22,567 bases of DNA, taken from contig JAVWYO010000032.1 in the NCBI GenBank assembly GCA_036661515.1, positions 1 through 22,567 on the forward strand. The letters run 5' to 3'. Positions 15,093 to 22,499 of this stretch are shown piece by piece; within the stretch, counting starts at the first letter, position 1; each line of letters begins with the position of its first letter. Origin of the DNA: HGM05232 sp036661515 (lineage in GTDB: Bacteria; Bacteroidota; Bacteroidia; Bacteroidales; Muribaculaceae). Below the pieces are notes generated by a model that was not told the DNA's origin, did no database searches, and was given only the letters and a program-made list of their open reading frames with translations. A program made the position numbers and the translations under genes.

Positions 15093-15971
15093 ATGAAAGG
15101 TATTGTTCTTGCCGGAGGTTCCGGAACGCGATTATATCCTATAACAAAGGGAATTTCAAAACAATTAATTCCTGTATATGATAAGCCCATGATATTTTAT
15201 CCTATTTCGGTGCTTATGCTTGCAGGAATAAAAGAGATACTAATAATATCAACTCCAACCGACTTACCCGCTTTTGAGCGACTTCTTGGTGATGGGAGCG
15301 ACATAGGTGTAAAATTTAGTTATGCCGAGCAGCCTACCCCAGCAGGACTTGCGCAGGCATTTATTATAGGAGCCGACTTTATTGGTAAAGATAATGTGTG
15401 CTTGGTGCTTGGAGACAATCTATTCTATGGACGTGGCTTTTCAAAGATGCTCATGCAATCGGTTGCGACAGCTACTAAGGGAGATGCCACAGTATTTGCA
15501 TATCCAGTAAAAGACCCTGACCGATATGGCGTAGTTAGCTTTGATGAAAACGGCAAAGCCCTCTCAATAGTTGAGAAGCCAGAGTTTCCAGAGTCGAATT
15601 TTGCAGTCACCGGATTATATTTTTATCCCAATAGTGTAGTAGCCATAGCCAAAGATGTTAAGCCATCGGCTCGTGGCGAACTTGAAATAACATCAATTAA
15701 TCAGAACTATCTTGCGCAAGGCAAGATGAGTGTTCAGCTACTTGGACGAGGATTTGCATGGCTTGATACAGGTACCTTTGAATCATTACAAGAAGCATCA
15801 GGGTTTATTGAGACTATTCAAAAGCGTCAAGGATTTCAAGTTGCAGCACTCGAAGAAATATCTTATCGCAAAGGGTGGATTGATTCTGAACAATTATTAA
15901 AAGTTGCGCAACCAATGCTCAAAAACGATTATGGGCAATATCTCATTAAACTCGCAAATGAAGACAATTGA
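15093..15971 (+). CDS. rfbA: glucose-1-phosphate thymidylyltransferase
   Basis: A 292-residue nucleotidyltransferase making dTDP-glucose from dTTP and glucose-1-phosphate. The nucleotide-binding signature GGSGTRLYPIT, the SKQLIPVYDKPMIFYP segment, EQPTPAGLAQAF, LGDNLFYG and the C-terminal FAWLDTGTFESL are all present, and the length is normal for the RmlA family. It supplies the substrate for the rfbB product. Its last 14 bases overlap the first ketoisomerase gene, indicating translational coupling. Confidence 0.97.
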   Translation: MKGIVLAGGSGTRLYPITKGISKQLIPVYDKPMIFYPISVLMLAGIKEILIISTPTDLPAFERLLGDGSDIGVKFSYAEQPTPAGLAQAFIIGADFIGKDNVCLVLGDNLFYGRGFSKMLMQSVATATKGDATVFAYPVKDPDRYGVVSFDENGKALSIVEKPEFPESNFAVTGLYFYPNSVVAIAKDVKPSARGELEITSINQNYLAQGKMSVQLLGRGFAWLDTGTFESLQEASGFIETIQKRQGFQVAALEEISYRKGWIDSEQLLKVAQPMLKNDYGQYLIKLANEDN

Positions 15972-16374
15972 ACAAGCTAAAATAATAGAGCTACCAAAGA
16001 TATGCGACCCTCGTGGGAATCTTTCATTTATAGAAAGTAATAGACATATTCCCTTTGAAGTTGCTCGCACATATTGGATTTATGATGTTCCTGGTGGACA
16101 AGTGCGTGATGGACACGCATTTCGCGCCCAAGAAGAATTTATCGTTGCATTGTCTGGTAGCTTTGATGTGGTGCTAAATGATGGGAAAGAGGAGAAAACA
16201 TTTCACATGAGTCGCTCATATTATGGACTTTATGTTCCAACGATGATGTGGCGTGAGATTGATAATTTTTCTACAAATTCAGTTGCACTAATATTATCAT
16301 CAACAAAATATGACCCAACGGATTATATTGAAGATTTTGACACTTTTACTAAAGTTGTAGCCAATGGAATATAA
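15958..16374 (+). CDS. FdtA/WxcM-like cupin ketoisomerase paralogue, altered HxH motif
   Basis: A 138-residue cupin of the FdtA/QdtA (WxcM-like) family, whose members move the keto group of dTDP-4-dehydro-6-deoxyhexose from C4 to C3. The family frame is clear (RGNLSFIESNRHIPFEVART, IYDVPGG, SGSFDVVLNDG, GLYVPTMMWREIDNF, KYDPTDYIEDFDTF). In the place of the usual HxH pair (H-A-H or H-S-H) it has GHAF (H53, F55), so one histidine reported as active-site in FdtA is lost. It may be a non-catalytic partner of the next gene, or act on another step. The start at 15958 overlaps rfbA by 14 bases. A start at 15904 would add residues from inside rfbA. Confidence 0.85.
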   Translation: MKTIEQAKIIELPKICDPRGNLSFIESNRHIPFEVARTYWIYDVPGGQVRDGHAFRAQEEFIVALSGSFDVVLNDGKEEKTFHMSRSYYGLYVPTMMWREIDNFSTNSVALILSSTKYDPTDYIEDFDTFTKVVANGI

Positions 16375-16798
16375 TCATAACACATCACGAATAGAGCAAT
16401 GCCGAATAATTACACTTGCTAAGCATCAACATGAGAATGGCAATCTTTCGGTAATAGAAAATAATAATGAATTGCCTTATGCGGTGCGTCGTGTCTATTA
16501 TCTATATGATGTGCCTGGAGGTGAGGTTCGTGGCGGACATTCTCATCGCAAATGTTTTATATGTATTTTTGCTGTTAGTGGTAGCTTTGATGTAGAAATT
16601 TCTGACGGGGTAAACACTCGCACAGTGAGTCTTAATCGCTCAAACGAGGGGCTATTAGTTGTACCTGGAATATGGCGAGTACTAAATAATTTTTCATCAG
16701 GTTCGGTGTGCTTAGTAATGGCATCAGACTTATATGATGAAGCCGATTACGTACGCACAACTGAGGAATTTTCGGCATTAACATCAAAAAAAATTTAG
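16364..16798 (+). CDS. dTDP-4-dehydro-6-deoxyglucose 3,4-ketoisomerase (FdtA/QdtA type)
   Basis: A 144-residue cupin paralogous to the preceding gene, with the complete active-site pair in GGHSHRK (H59, H61). Further family segments are GNLSVIENNNELPYAVRRVYYLYDV, SGSFDVEISDG, VPGIWRVLNNFS and ASDLYDEADYVR. The product would be dTDP-3-dehydro-6-deoxy-hexose, of the galacto (FdtA) or gluco (QdtA) form, which sequence inspection cannot decide. It overlaps the preceding gene by 11 bases and is separated from the aminotransferase by one base. Confidence 0.9.
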   Translation: MEYNHNTSRIEQCRIITLAKHQHENGNLSVIENNNELPYAVRRVYYLYDVPGGEVRGGHSHRKCFICIFAVSGSFDVEISDGVNTRTVSLNRSNEGLLVVPGIWRVLNNFSSGSVCLVMASDLYDEADYVRTTEEFSALTSKKI

Positions 16799-16799
16799 A

Positions 16800-17927
16800 A
16801 TGAAAGAATATCCATTTCTTGACCTAAAAGTTGTAAATGCCCCTTTTGAAGATGAGATAAGAGAGGCTGTTTGTAGCACTATAAGTAGCGGTTGGTACAT
16901 TCTTGGAGCAGGAGTAAAACGATTTGAATGTGAGCTTGCGAAATTGTGTAAAACGCGTCATGCGATAGGCACAAGCAATGGCCTTGATGCTTTGCGACTT
17001 ATTATGCGTGCATATATAGAAATGGGAATTATGACCAAAGGTGACGAGATAATCGTGCCTGGTAACACATATATTGCTTCAATACTTGCAATAACAGATA
17101 ATGATCTAATCCCAGTATTTGTAGAGCCCGACCCTGCCACTCTAAATATTGATATAACAAAGATTGAGCAACACATCACGCCAAAGACTCGTGGCATTAT
17201 GGTGGTGCATCTTTATGGGTCACCATGCTGGAGCCAAGAGCTGAATGATATTGCAACGAATCATAATATAAAGATAATTGAAGATAACGCACAAGCAATA
17301 GGCGCAACAGCCCCCACAAACGGGCTTAACGGCAGCACGACAACTGGTGGACTTGGCGATGCTGCAGGACTTAGTTTTTATCCCACAAAAAATCTTGGAG
17401 CACTTGGCGATGCAGGCGCAGTGACAACAAATGATGCAAAACTTGCAAATACGATTCGCGCATTACTAAACTATGGTAGCGATTACCGTTATCATAATAT
17501 ATATGCTGGTTACAATTGTCGAATGGACGAAATGCAAGCAGCAATATTACTTGCAAAACTGCCTTATCTCTCTGCCGAAAATATCAGACGTCATCAATTA
17601 GCAGTAACATATAATTCCTGTATTAGCAATCCTAATGTCATAACTCCTACAATTTTTGATAATTGCACGCAAGTGTGGCATCAATATGTGTTATGTGTAA
17701 ATCGGCGCGACGCATTTAGAAAGCACATGCTTGAGCATGGTGTTTCTACTGATATACTTTATCCAACGCCACCACATCTTCAGCCCTGCTACTGGCAATA
17801 TAAAGATTTGCATCTTCCTATCACCGTCAGCCTAAGCAATGAGGTGGTGTGTCTTCCTATATCATCACTCACAAGTGAACAAGATGCCCGAGAAATAAGT
17901 GAGATAGTTAATATGTTTAAGCCATAG
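16800..17927 (+). CDS. dTDP-3-amino-3,6-dideoxyhexose transaminase (FdtB/QdtB type)
   Basis: A 375-residue PLP aminotransferase of the DegT/DnrJ/EryC1 family. The PLP lysine is K197 in LSFYPTKNLGALGDAGAV, the preceding EDNAQAIGA supplies the ring-nitrogen aspartate (about D162), and GTSNGLDALRLIMRAY and GDEIIVPGNTYIAS are the usual N-terminal segments. Following a 3,4-ketoisomerase, it should transfer an amino group to C3, giving dTDP-Fuc3N or dTDP-Qui3N for surface polysaccharide. Neither an FdtC/QdtC acetyltransferase nor a glycosyltransferase follows. Its stop is only 2 bases from the convergent tpx stop and no terminator hairpin is seen there. Confidence 0.92.
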   Translation: MKEYPFLDLKVVNAPFEDEIREAVCSTISSGWYILGAGVKRFECELAKLCKTRHAIGTSNGLDALRLIMRAYIEMGIMTKGDEIIVPGNTYIASILAITDNDLIPVFVEPDPATLNIDITKIEQHITPKTRGIMVVHLYGSPCWSQELNDIATNHNIKIIEDNAQAIGATAPTNGLNGSTTTGGLGDAAGLSFYPTKNLGALGDAGAVTTNDAKLANTIRALLNYGSDYRYHNIYAGYNCRMDEMQAAILLAKLPYLSAENIRRHQLAVTYNSCISNPNVITPTIFDNCTQVWHQYVLCVNRRDAFRKHMLEHGVSTDILYPTPPHLQPCYWQYKDLHLPITVSLSNEVVCLPISSLTSEQDAREISEIVNMFKP

Positions 17928-17929
17928 CG

Positions 17930-18439
17930 TTATTCCATTTTCGCAATTTGTGCTACGACAGCATCATAATTTGGCTCCGTAGTAATTTCTTTTACCATCT
18001 CGGTATATACTACTTTTAAGTTCTTGTCAATCACCACCACTGAACGTGCAAGTAATCCTGCTAACAAACCATCAACAATCTGCACTCCATATTTCTGCGC
18101 AAACATTTGCGAACGGAATGCCGATGCTACAATGATATTAGAAATACCTTCAGTTGTGCAAAATCTACTTGCAGCAAATGGTAAATCCATAGATACGCAT
18201 ATTAGTACCGTGTTTTTGAAGTTTGATGCAATCACATTAAAGCGTCTTACAGAAGTTGCACATACACCAGTATCAAGACTTGGGAAAATATTTAAAATTA
18301 TATTTTTACCAGGGAAATCGACGCATGTAATTTCCTTCATATCGCTTGATACGAGAGTGAAACATGGTGCTTTATCTCCAATTCGAGGAAGTGTGCCATA
18401 AGTGTGACACAACTGACCTTTTAAATAAACAGTTTCCAT
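17930..18439 (-). CDS. tpx: thiol peroxidase (Tpx, atypical 2-Cys peroxiredoxin)
   Basis: A 169-residue peroxiredoxin that reduces hydroperoxides with thioredoxin as electron donor. The peroxidatic cysteine is C60 in SLDTGVCATSVRRFN and the resolving cysteine is C94 in MDLPFAASRFC, with the Tpx-typical GDKAPCFTL near residue 21. Length and spacing match E. coli Tpx (168 residues, C61 and C95). No signal peptide, so cytoplasmic. It is the second gene of a minus-strand operon, 5 bases behind an exported thioredoxin-fold protein. Confidence 0.97.
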   Translation of the reverse strand: METVYLKGQLCHTYGTLPRIGDKAPCFTLVSSDMKEITCVDFPGKNIILNIFPSLDTGVCATSVRRFNVIASNFKNTVLICVSMDLPFAASRFCTTEGISNIIVASAFRSQMFAQKYGVQIVDGLLAGLLARSVVVIDKNLKVVYTEMVKEITTEPNYDAVVAQIAKME

Positions 18440-18444
18440 AAATA

Positions 18445-19626
18445 TTAATTTTTTGATTGTATTATTAATCCAATTTTCTGTATAACAAGATTTTTTATAT
18501 CATTGTTGTAGCCAATAATAGTATCTCGCACTATTCCATCATTAGATACAAATAAAAGAGTTGGGCAACCAGTAACACCACATTCACTGGCAAACTTGCG
18601 AGCGCCAATAAGTGCATATTCATCTATCTTAGTAGATGGCATCACAGCCCATATATCATCAAGATTATTTCCCATAAATGTCCATATCACATTTGCTACA
18701 ATTGGCAATGCCTCAATTGCGTCACGCACTTCGGTAATGGTTTCAGTGGTCATTCCCCCTGCGCAATCGAGAAAGGCGATAATCGTCGGCGCACGAAATC
18801 CGCCATCAAAAGTGTAACGCTCACCAGTGGTTGTTGGCAATGAAAAATCGGGCAAGTGACGACCCGGCATATTTTCTATCTTAAAATTACTAACTCGATA
18901 TTTATCAAAGACTTCGGGATAATCATGTTGCAATTGTCGTTCGTTAAAATCAATCTTGGTAAAATGAGAACCATAATTATAGGTTGCTTTCACCGTCTGT
19001 TCACTTATAGTACCTGGATTGTTTTCAATTTCAATAAACGTTGGTTTATTAGAATTAATATCAAAAGCAAAAAGCAGTTTACGCATCACATATCCCTGCT
19101 GGCGTTCTTCAATCTTTATAATGTTTGCCTTATCGTCATTATATGTAGTATCGGGATAAAAGGCGACAATATTTTCATCATTATTTATTAGAGAAACAAG
19201 CGATTGCGCCATAAAATTTGGTAATAGTGACACAAACATGCCACTCCTTTGCACTCCGCCATTTGACGATTGAAAAGGGATAGAATCCCACGTCCAATGA
19301 TATTCATTGAGCTTTTTATTTTCAAACCGATAATAGTTCCCACCAAAATAGCTCATAAAATGGTTATCACCATCACCACCAAGAGAATATTCAATGTTAT
19401 AGGCACATGGTGATAAAGTGTCGTTATCCACCATTTTGCTATTTAACGTCACTTTATAATGCACATCATCGGCAAATGGCAGCGTGACACGATAATCGAC
19501 ATTGGCATGAAAATATGCAGAATCTTTTAGACTATATATTATGTCGTCAATAGCTGTCGCAAAGATGGTTATTGGCGTTGACAAAATTACTATCACAATA
19601 ATAATTGCACTTCTTAGATTATACAT
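18445..19626 (-). CDS. exported thioredoxin-fold protein with degenerate CxxC
   Basis: A 393-residue protein with an N-terminal signal or anchor (MYNLRSAIIIVIVILSTPITIFA). Residues about 30-225 form a beta-rich LolA-like domain, common in Bacteroidales proteins that end in a TlpA/redoxin domain. From about 254 the thioredoxin fold appears: PGRHLPDFSLPTTTGERYTF, then FLDCAGG at 285-291 where WCxxC is expected, and TGCPTLLFV around the cis-proline. Cysteines are C288, C349 and C354, so no CxxC exists at the usual site. The function is unknown. Co-transcription with tpx (5-base gap) suggests an oxidative-stress or thiol role in the envelope. Disulfide reductase activity should not be assumed. 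Confidence 0.8.
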   Translation of the reverse strand: MYNLRSAIIIVIVILSTPITIFATAIDDIIYSLKDSAYFHANVDYRVTLPFADDVHYKVTLNSKMVDNDTLSPCAYNIEYSLGGDGDNHFMSYFGGNYYRFENKKLNEYHWTWDSIPFQSSNGGVQRSGMFVSLLPNFMAQSLVSLINNDENIVAFYPDTTYNDDKANIIKIEERQQGYVMRKLLFAFDINSNKPTFIEIENNPGTISEQTVKATYNYGSHFTKIDFNERQLQHDYPEVFDKYRVSNFKIENMPGRHLPDFSLPTTTGERYTFDGGFRAPTIIAFLDCAGGMTTETITEVRDAIEALPIVANVIWTFMGNNLDDIWAVMPSTKIDEYALIGARKFASECGVTGCPTLLFVSNDGIVRDTIIGYNNDIKNLVIQKIGLIIQSKN

Positions 19627-19731
19627 ATATATATGGTTAATATATTATAAACAACTAATAGCCACAACAAGTTCATTGTCGCATTGTGTTTATTTAATCA
19701 ATATGGGCATATCTATCGCCCATGTGCTATA

Positions 19732-19739
19732 TACCTTTG
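19732..19739 (+). promoter_or_regulatory. Bacteroidetes -7 element for the 19765 gene
   Basis: TACCTTTG is a perfect TAnnTTTG match 25 bases before the ATG at 19765. No good TTTG is seen 19-20 bases upstream. A small ATGGGC/GCCCAT inverted repeat (19703-19723) occupies that place and could be an operator. Confidence 0.5.
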
Positions 19740-19764
19740 TTATAAAGAATAAAAAGGTAAAGAT

Positions 19765-20055
19765 ATGAAAACTATTACAAGAAAAATAGAAACTGGCGAT
19801 CAAATTCTCGCTATGTTAACTGTAAGAGGGACTGTAATTGCACAATTATCAAGAAATAATTTCGCATCAGTTTCCGAAATAATAATGGAACTACGTGAAA
19901 TAGCCCAAAAATATTCGGGACTAACACAACTCTTTATCCGCAATTTCACAGAAGGCTGGTGTGTAAATAGCCCACTCTTCCTAACAGCAAATGCGAAACC
20001 AAAAGACAAAATACCACCCCACGAAGGAAGGCAATATGTTATAGCCTGGAACTAA
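19765..20055 (+). CDS. small protein of unknown function
   Basis: A 96-residue protein with no signal peptide or membrane segment. The predicted order is two short strands (TGDQILAMLTVRGTVIAQLS), a helix (ASVSEIIMELREIAQKYS), another strand (LTQLFIRNFTEGWCV) and a short proline-rich C-terminus ending YVIAWN. I do not recognise it. A good promoter element upstream and codon use like that of its neighbours support a real gene. It lies between divergent and parallel envelope genes without operon signs. Confidence 0.7.
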   Translation: MKTITRKIETGDQILAMLTVRGTVIAQLSRNNFASVSEIIMELREIAQKYSGLTQLFIRNFTEGWCVNSPLFLTANAKPKDKIPPHEGRQYVIAWN

Positions 20056-20079
20056 AATTAAATTTAATAGAAATTTTGT

Positions 20080-20110
20080 TTTGATTATCGATTTTTTATA
20101 TATAAATTCG
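20080..20110 (+). promoter_or_regulatory. probable promoter of the lipocalin-like gene
   Basis: TTTG (20080-20083), 19 bases, then TAAATTCG (20103-20110) match the Bacteroidetes promoter with one change in the -7 box. The leader would be about 45 bases to the ATG at 20164. Confidence 0.6.
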
Positions 20111-20163
20111 CCCCCGTATGATTTATGTATGAATAGTCAAACTAATTTTAATATTTAATTTTT

Positions 20164-20562
20164 ATGAAAAAATTACTTCTTATGGCAATCGCCATCGTAG
20201 GTCTTACTGCTTGCGGTAATTCAAACAAATCAAACACCGCCACCACTTGCGCCGACTCAACAGCAACAGTATGTGACTCTACAATCGTTGTTGGCTCATG
20301 GGTTAAACCTATCGACGGCATGGAAGGGACAGAAGGTTTTAAACTCAATGCCGATGGTAGTGCCGAATCAATTAACTCTGCAACTCTTGTTTACAAATCA
20401 TGGAGCCAGAAAAATGACTCAACAATTACATTTATATGCGAAAGCGTTGGCAATGGACAAACATTTAGCGATACAGCTACTTGGAGTATCAAGAAACTTG
20501 ATGCCGATTCATTAATTATAAATAAGGGCGAGATAGCATTCTCATATACTCGTCAAAAATAA
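20164..20562 (+). CDS. lipocalin-like lipoprotein (Lipocalin_3 type)
   Basis: A 132-residue lipoprotein with lipobox LTAC (Cys 17). A serine/threonine-rich linker to about residue 41 precedes a compact beta domain (VVGSWVKPIDGMEG, GFKLNADGSAESINSATLVYKSW, SIGNGQTF-like VGNGQTFSDTATWSIKKLDADSL, AFSYTR). This order fits the small lipocalin-like domain of Bacteroides lipoproteins (Lipocalin_3 in Pfam). The ligand is unknown. It ends at a hairpin terminator and looks monocistronic. Confidence 0.85.
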   Translation: MKKLLLMAIAIVGLTACGNSNKSNTATTCADSTATVCDSTIVVGSWVKPIDGMEGTEGFKLNADGSAESINSATLVYKSWSQKNDSTITFICESVGNGQTFSDTATWSIKKLDADSLIINKGEIAFSYTRQK

Positions 20563-20582
20563 GTCACTACACGCATCTCATA

Positions 20583-20625
20583 ATTAAGGGGAAGGAATAT
20601 TAATATTTCGTCTCCTTAATTTTTA
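20583..20625. terminator. terminator between the lipocalin-like and TPR genes
   Basis: ATTAAGGGGAAGGAATATT and AATATTTCGTCTCCTTAAT form a 19-bp imperfect stem with three mismatches and almost no loop, followed by TTTTATT on the plus strand. It ends the lipocalin-like transcript and lies directly next to the convergent stop of the TPR gene. Confidence 0.75.
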
Positions 20626-20898
20626 TTATGGATTAAAGACATCGGGATTAAAAAATCCGAGTATTTCTTGCGTTGCACGATAAGCCTCCACAGCAGGGCT
20701 TTGAGGATTTCTCTCAATAGCTTCGCAAAAATCATTGATAGCACGACGCATGTCACCAATACGACGATATAGATTTCCTCGCAAAAAGAATGCTTCATCA
20801 CTCGTTGGCTCCGATAATATATACAAATTTAGGGCATCAATAGCTTCATTTATATTATTATCTTCAACTAACTGTTTTATTGCTTGTAAAGTTTGCAT
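20626..20898 (-). CDS. small tetratricopeptide-repeat protein
   Basis: A 90-residue helical protein with at least one full TPR unit (SDEAFFLRGNLYRRIGDMRRAINDF followed by CEAIERNPQSPA) and a half unit before it (NINEAIDALNLYILSEP). It ends with EILGFFNPDVFNP, a tail I associate with a short TPR family in Bacteroidales. No signal peptide. Presumably a protein-protein adaptor, partner unknown. Its start codon lies within the promoter region of the divergent phosphatase gene. Confidence 0.85.
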   Translation of the reverse strand: MQTLQAIKQLVEDNNINEAIDALNLYILSEPTSDEAFFLRGNLYRRIGDMRRAINDFCEAIERNPQSPAVEAYRATQEILGFFNPDVFNP

Positions 20899-20914
20899 CT
20901 ATTATCTATATTTG
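20884..20914 (+). promoter_or_regulatory. Bacteroidetes promoter of the phosphatase gene
   Basis: TTG (20884-20886), 20 bases, then TATATTTG (20907-20914), a perfect -7 box, with about 38 bases from the likely TSS to the ATG at 20959. The -33 part lies inside the first codons of the divergent TPR gene. Confidence 0.7.
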
Positions 20915-20958
20915 AAATTGAAATGTAAAGTTAATTATTTGTTATCATCAAATATCAC

Positions 20959-22188
20959 ATGAAGCAGTTAATATTCGCTATCATATTAATTATTTCGCTG
21001 TCGGCAACAGCAACAAATTATTCGGCTACGGAGTGTCAAGGAAGTTTACGCCCATACACACCACCGACTGAAACATATAATTACCCCGACACACTCACAC
21101 CTATATTTATAAATCATGTGGGCAGGCATGGCTCGCGCTTTCCAGCGTCGAATGCTACTTCAATATTACTGCAACGCCATCTTCAAAAAGCGGATTCTCT
21201 TGGCACCATAACACCCTTAGGCATGCACTTCTATGAGAGCGTAAATAAAGTGATTACAAGTTCAGAAGGACGTTGGGGTGAACTTGATTCTATTGGCATA
21301 AATGAGCAAAGAGGCATTGCACATCGCATGTATAACAAATATTCTTCACTATTAGATAATGGCAATATTAAGGCATTTTCGACCTATTCACCACGTGCAG
21401 TAATGAGTATGTATTCATTCACACACCAGTTAACACAAGTTGCTAAAGATATTACAATAACGACCAGTGAAGGCAAAAAGCACTCACCTATTCTACGTTT
21501 TTTTGATGTGGATAATGATTATTTAAAATTTCGTACAGAAAATAAATGGAAAGAAGTTTATGATAAATACGTCATAGAAACATGCCCAATAAACCCCATA
21601 ATTAGATTACTTGGGAATAAATATCCAGCAACACCCGAATTATTAAAAGAATTGGCAATAAATGAATATTATCTTATCGCAGGCATGAGTGCAATGGGTA
21701 TCGATTTTAATTCTTCAAAATATTTAAATATTGATGAGTATAATAGATTATGGTCGATTTTTAATCTTCGTCAATACTTGCAACGCACATCAACAACAAT
21801 ATCAGATATCCCAGCCACAATATCAGCCCCCTTAGTCGAGGACATAGTTCTCACCGCAGATAGCGTCATTAATGGCTCACTTGATATAAAAGCTCAATTG
21901 CGATTTGCTCACGCCGAGACACTCATGCCACTGCTATCGCTTCTCCACGCGCCAAACTGCTTTTACATGACACATTATTTTGATACCGTTTCATCTCACT
22001 GGAAAGATTTTTATGTTGTCCCAATGGCTGCAAACTTACAATTAATATATTTCACATCACCTTCAGGGATTATATATGTGCGTGCCGATTTAAATGAAAT
22101 CCCCATTCCCATTATACCTAATAATCCTGAAATTTATGTTAGATGGGATAGATTGCGTGAATATATGTTAAGCATATCGCTAATGTGA
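20959..22188 (+). CDS. MINPP-like histidine phosphatase (inositol polyphosphate phosphatase type)
   Basis: A 409-residue exported phosphatase of histidine phosphatase clade 2. The signal peptide ends near residue 18 (SATAT). The catalytic motif is GRHGSRFP (H57 as nucleophile) and the proton-donor motif is HAE (H318-E320), which marks the MINPP group rather than the HD-bearing phytases. The length agrees with the MINPP of B. thetaiotaomicron, which removes phosphates from phytate. A release of phosphate or inositol from dietary phytate in the periplasm or vesicles is a reasonable inference, but substrate range cannot be read. It has its own promoter and no operon partner. Confidence 0.9.
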   Translation: MKQLIFAIILIISLSATATNYSATECQGSLRPYTPPTETYNYPDTLTPIFINHVGRHGSRFPASNATSILLQRHLQKADSLGTITPLGMHFYESVNKVITSSEGRWGELDSIGINEQRGIAHRMYNKYSSLLDNGNIKAFSTYSPRAVMSMYSFTHQLTQVAKDITITTSEGKKHSPILRFFDVDNDYLKFRTENKWKEVYDKYVIETCPINPIIRLLGNKYPATPELLKELAINEYYLIAGMSAMGIDFNSSKYLNIDEYNRLWSIFNLRQYLQRTSTTISDIPATISAPLVEDIVLTADSVINGSLDIKAQLRFAHAETLMPLLSLLHAPNCFYMTHYFDTVSSHWKDFYVVPMAANLQLIYFTSPSGIIYVRADLNEIPIPIIPNNPEIYVRWDRLREYMLSISLM

Positions 22189-22300
22189 ACATCTTTAGTT
22201 AAATACTTATAATACACAAAACTTTTACTCTAAATTGTTATGCCATTTGATAAAGCTTGTGTACATTTGTAAAGTTTTTCATGGTATTAGATTTAAGGTA
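22189..22300. other. AT-rich intergenic stretch with a lone -7 box
   Basis: After the phosphatase gene lies AT-rich sequence with one perfect TAnnTTTG word (TACATTTG at 22262-22269) but no -33 element at the right distance (the nearest TTTG is only 12 bases away). No terminator hairpin is seen before 22301. A very short RNA ending at the 22301-22333 hairpin is possible but unsupported. Confidence 0.3.
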
Positions 22301-22499
22301 AAAAAATATTTGTCGCGATGACAAGTATTTTTTTTGTTTTTATAATACCTCTTAAAATTTCTGGTTGATGAACATAGTTAGTTTTATCCACACCGTTATC
22401 AACGGTTGTAAGAACCCATCGTTTATTTTCCATTCTTGGCAATTTATTGCTGTCCGCTAAAAAATAAAATATAGTTGCATCTTGCTTATATATAGGCAT
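22293..22499 (-). CDS. doubtful ORF, possible remnant
   Basis: This 68-codon frame begins MPIYKQDATIFYFLADSN. The frame is open upstream to a TAA at 22533-22535, and beyond that the same frame again reads plausibly (QEQFDFLFIE) up to the window edge. Its last dozen residues are encoded by a terminator-like hairpin, so the natural protein is unlikely to end here. It could be the degraded end of a gene entering from the right, or noncoding. I recognise no domain. Confidence 0.3.
   Translation of the reverse strand: MPIYKQDATIFYFLADSNKLPRMENKRWVLTTVDNGVDKTNYVHQPEILRGIIKTKKILVIATNIFLP
22301..22333. terminator. bidirectional terminator near the right edge
   Basis: AAAAAATATTTGTC and GACAAGTATTTTTT form a 14-bp stem with one G-U type mismatch and the loop GCGAT, with extra T beyond the right arm. 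It can terminate the phosphatase transcript and any minus-strand transcript entering from the right. Confidence 0.8.

Noticed and set aside
15904..15957. Longer start of the first ketoisomerase
   Set aside because: The extra residues come from the 3' part of rfbA in another frame. The family begins at MKTIEQAKI.
17925..17932. Possible readthrough or fusion between fdtB and tpx
   Set aside because: They are convergent with intact stops two bases apart. The missing terminator is noted but does not suggest fusion.
19703..19723. ATGGGC/GCCCAT inverted repeat as a terminator
   Set aside because: Only 6 bp and no T run. At most an operator near the -33 position.
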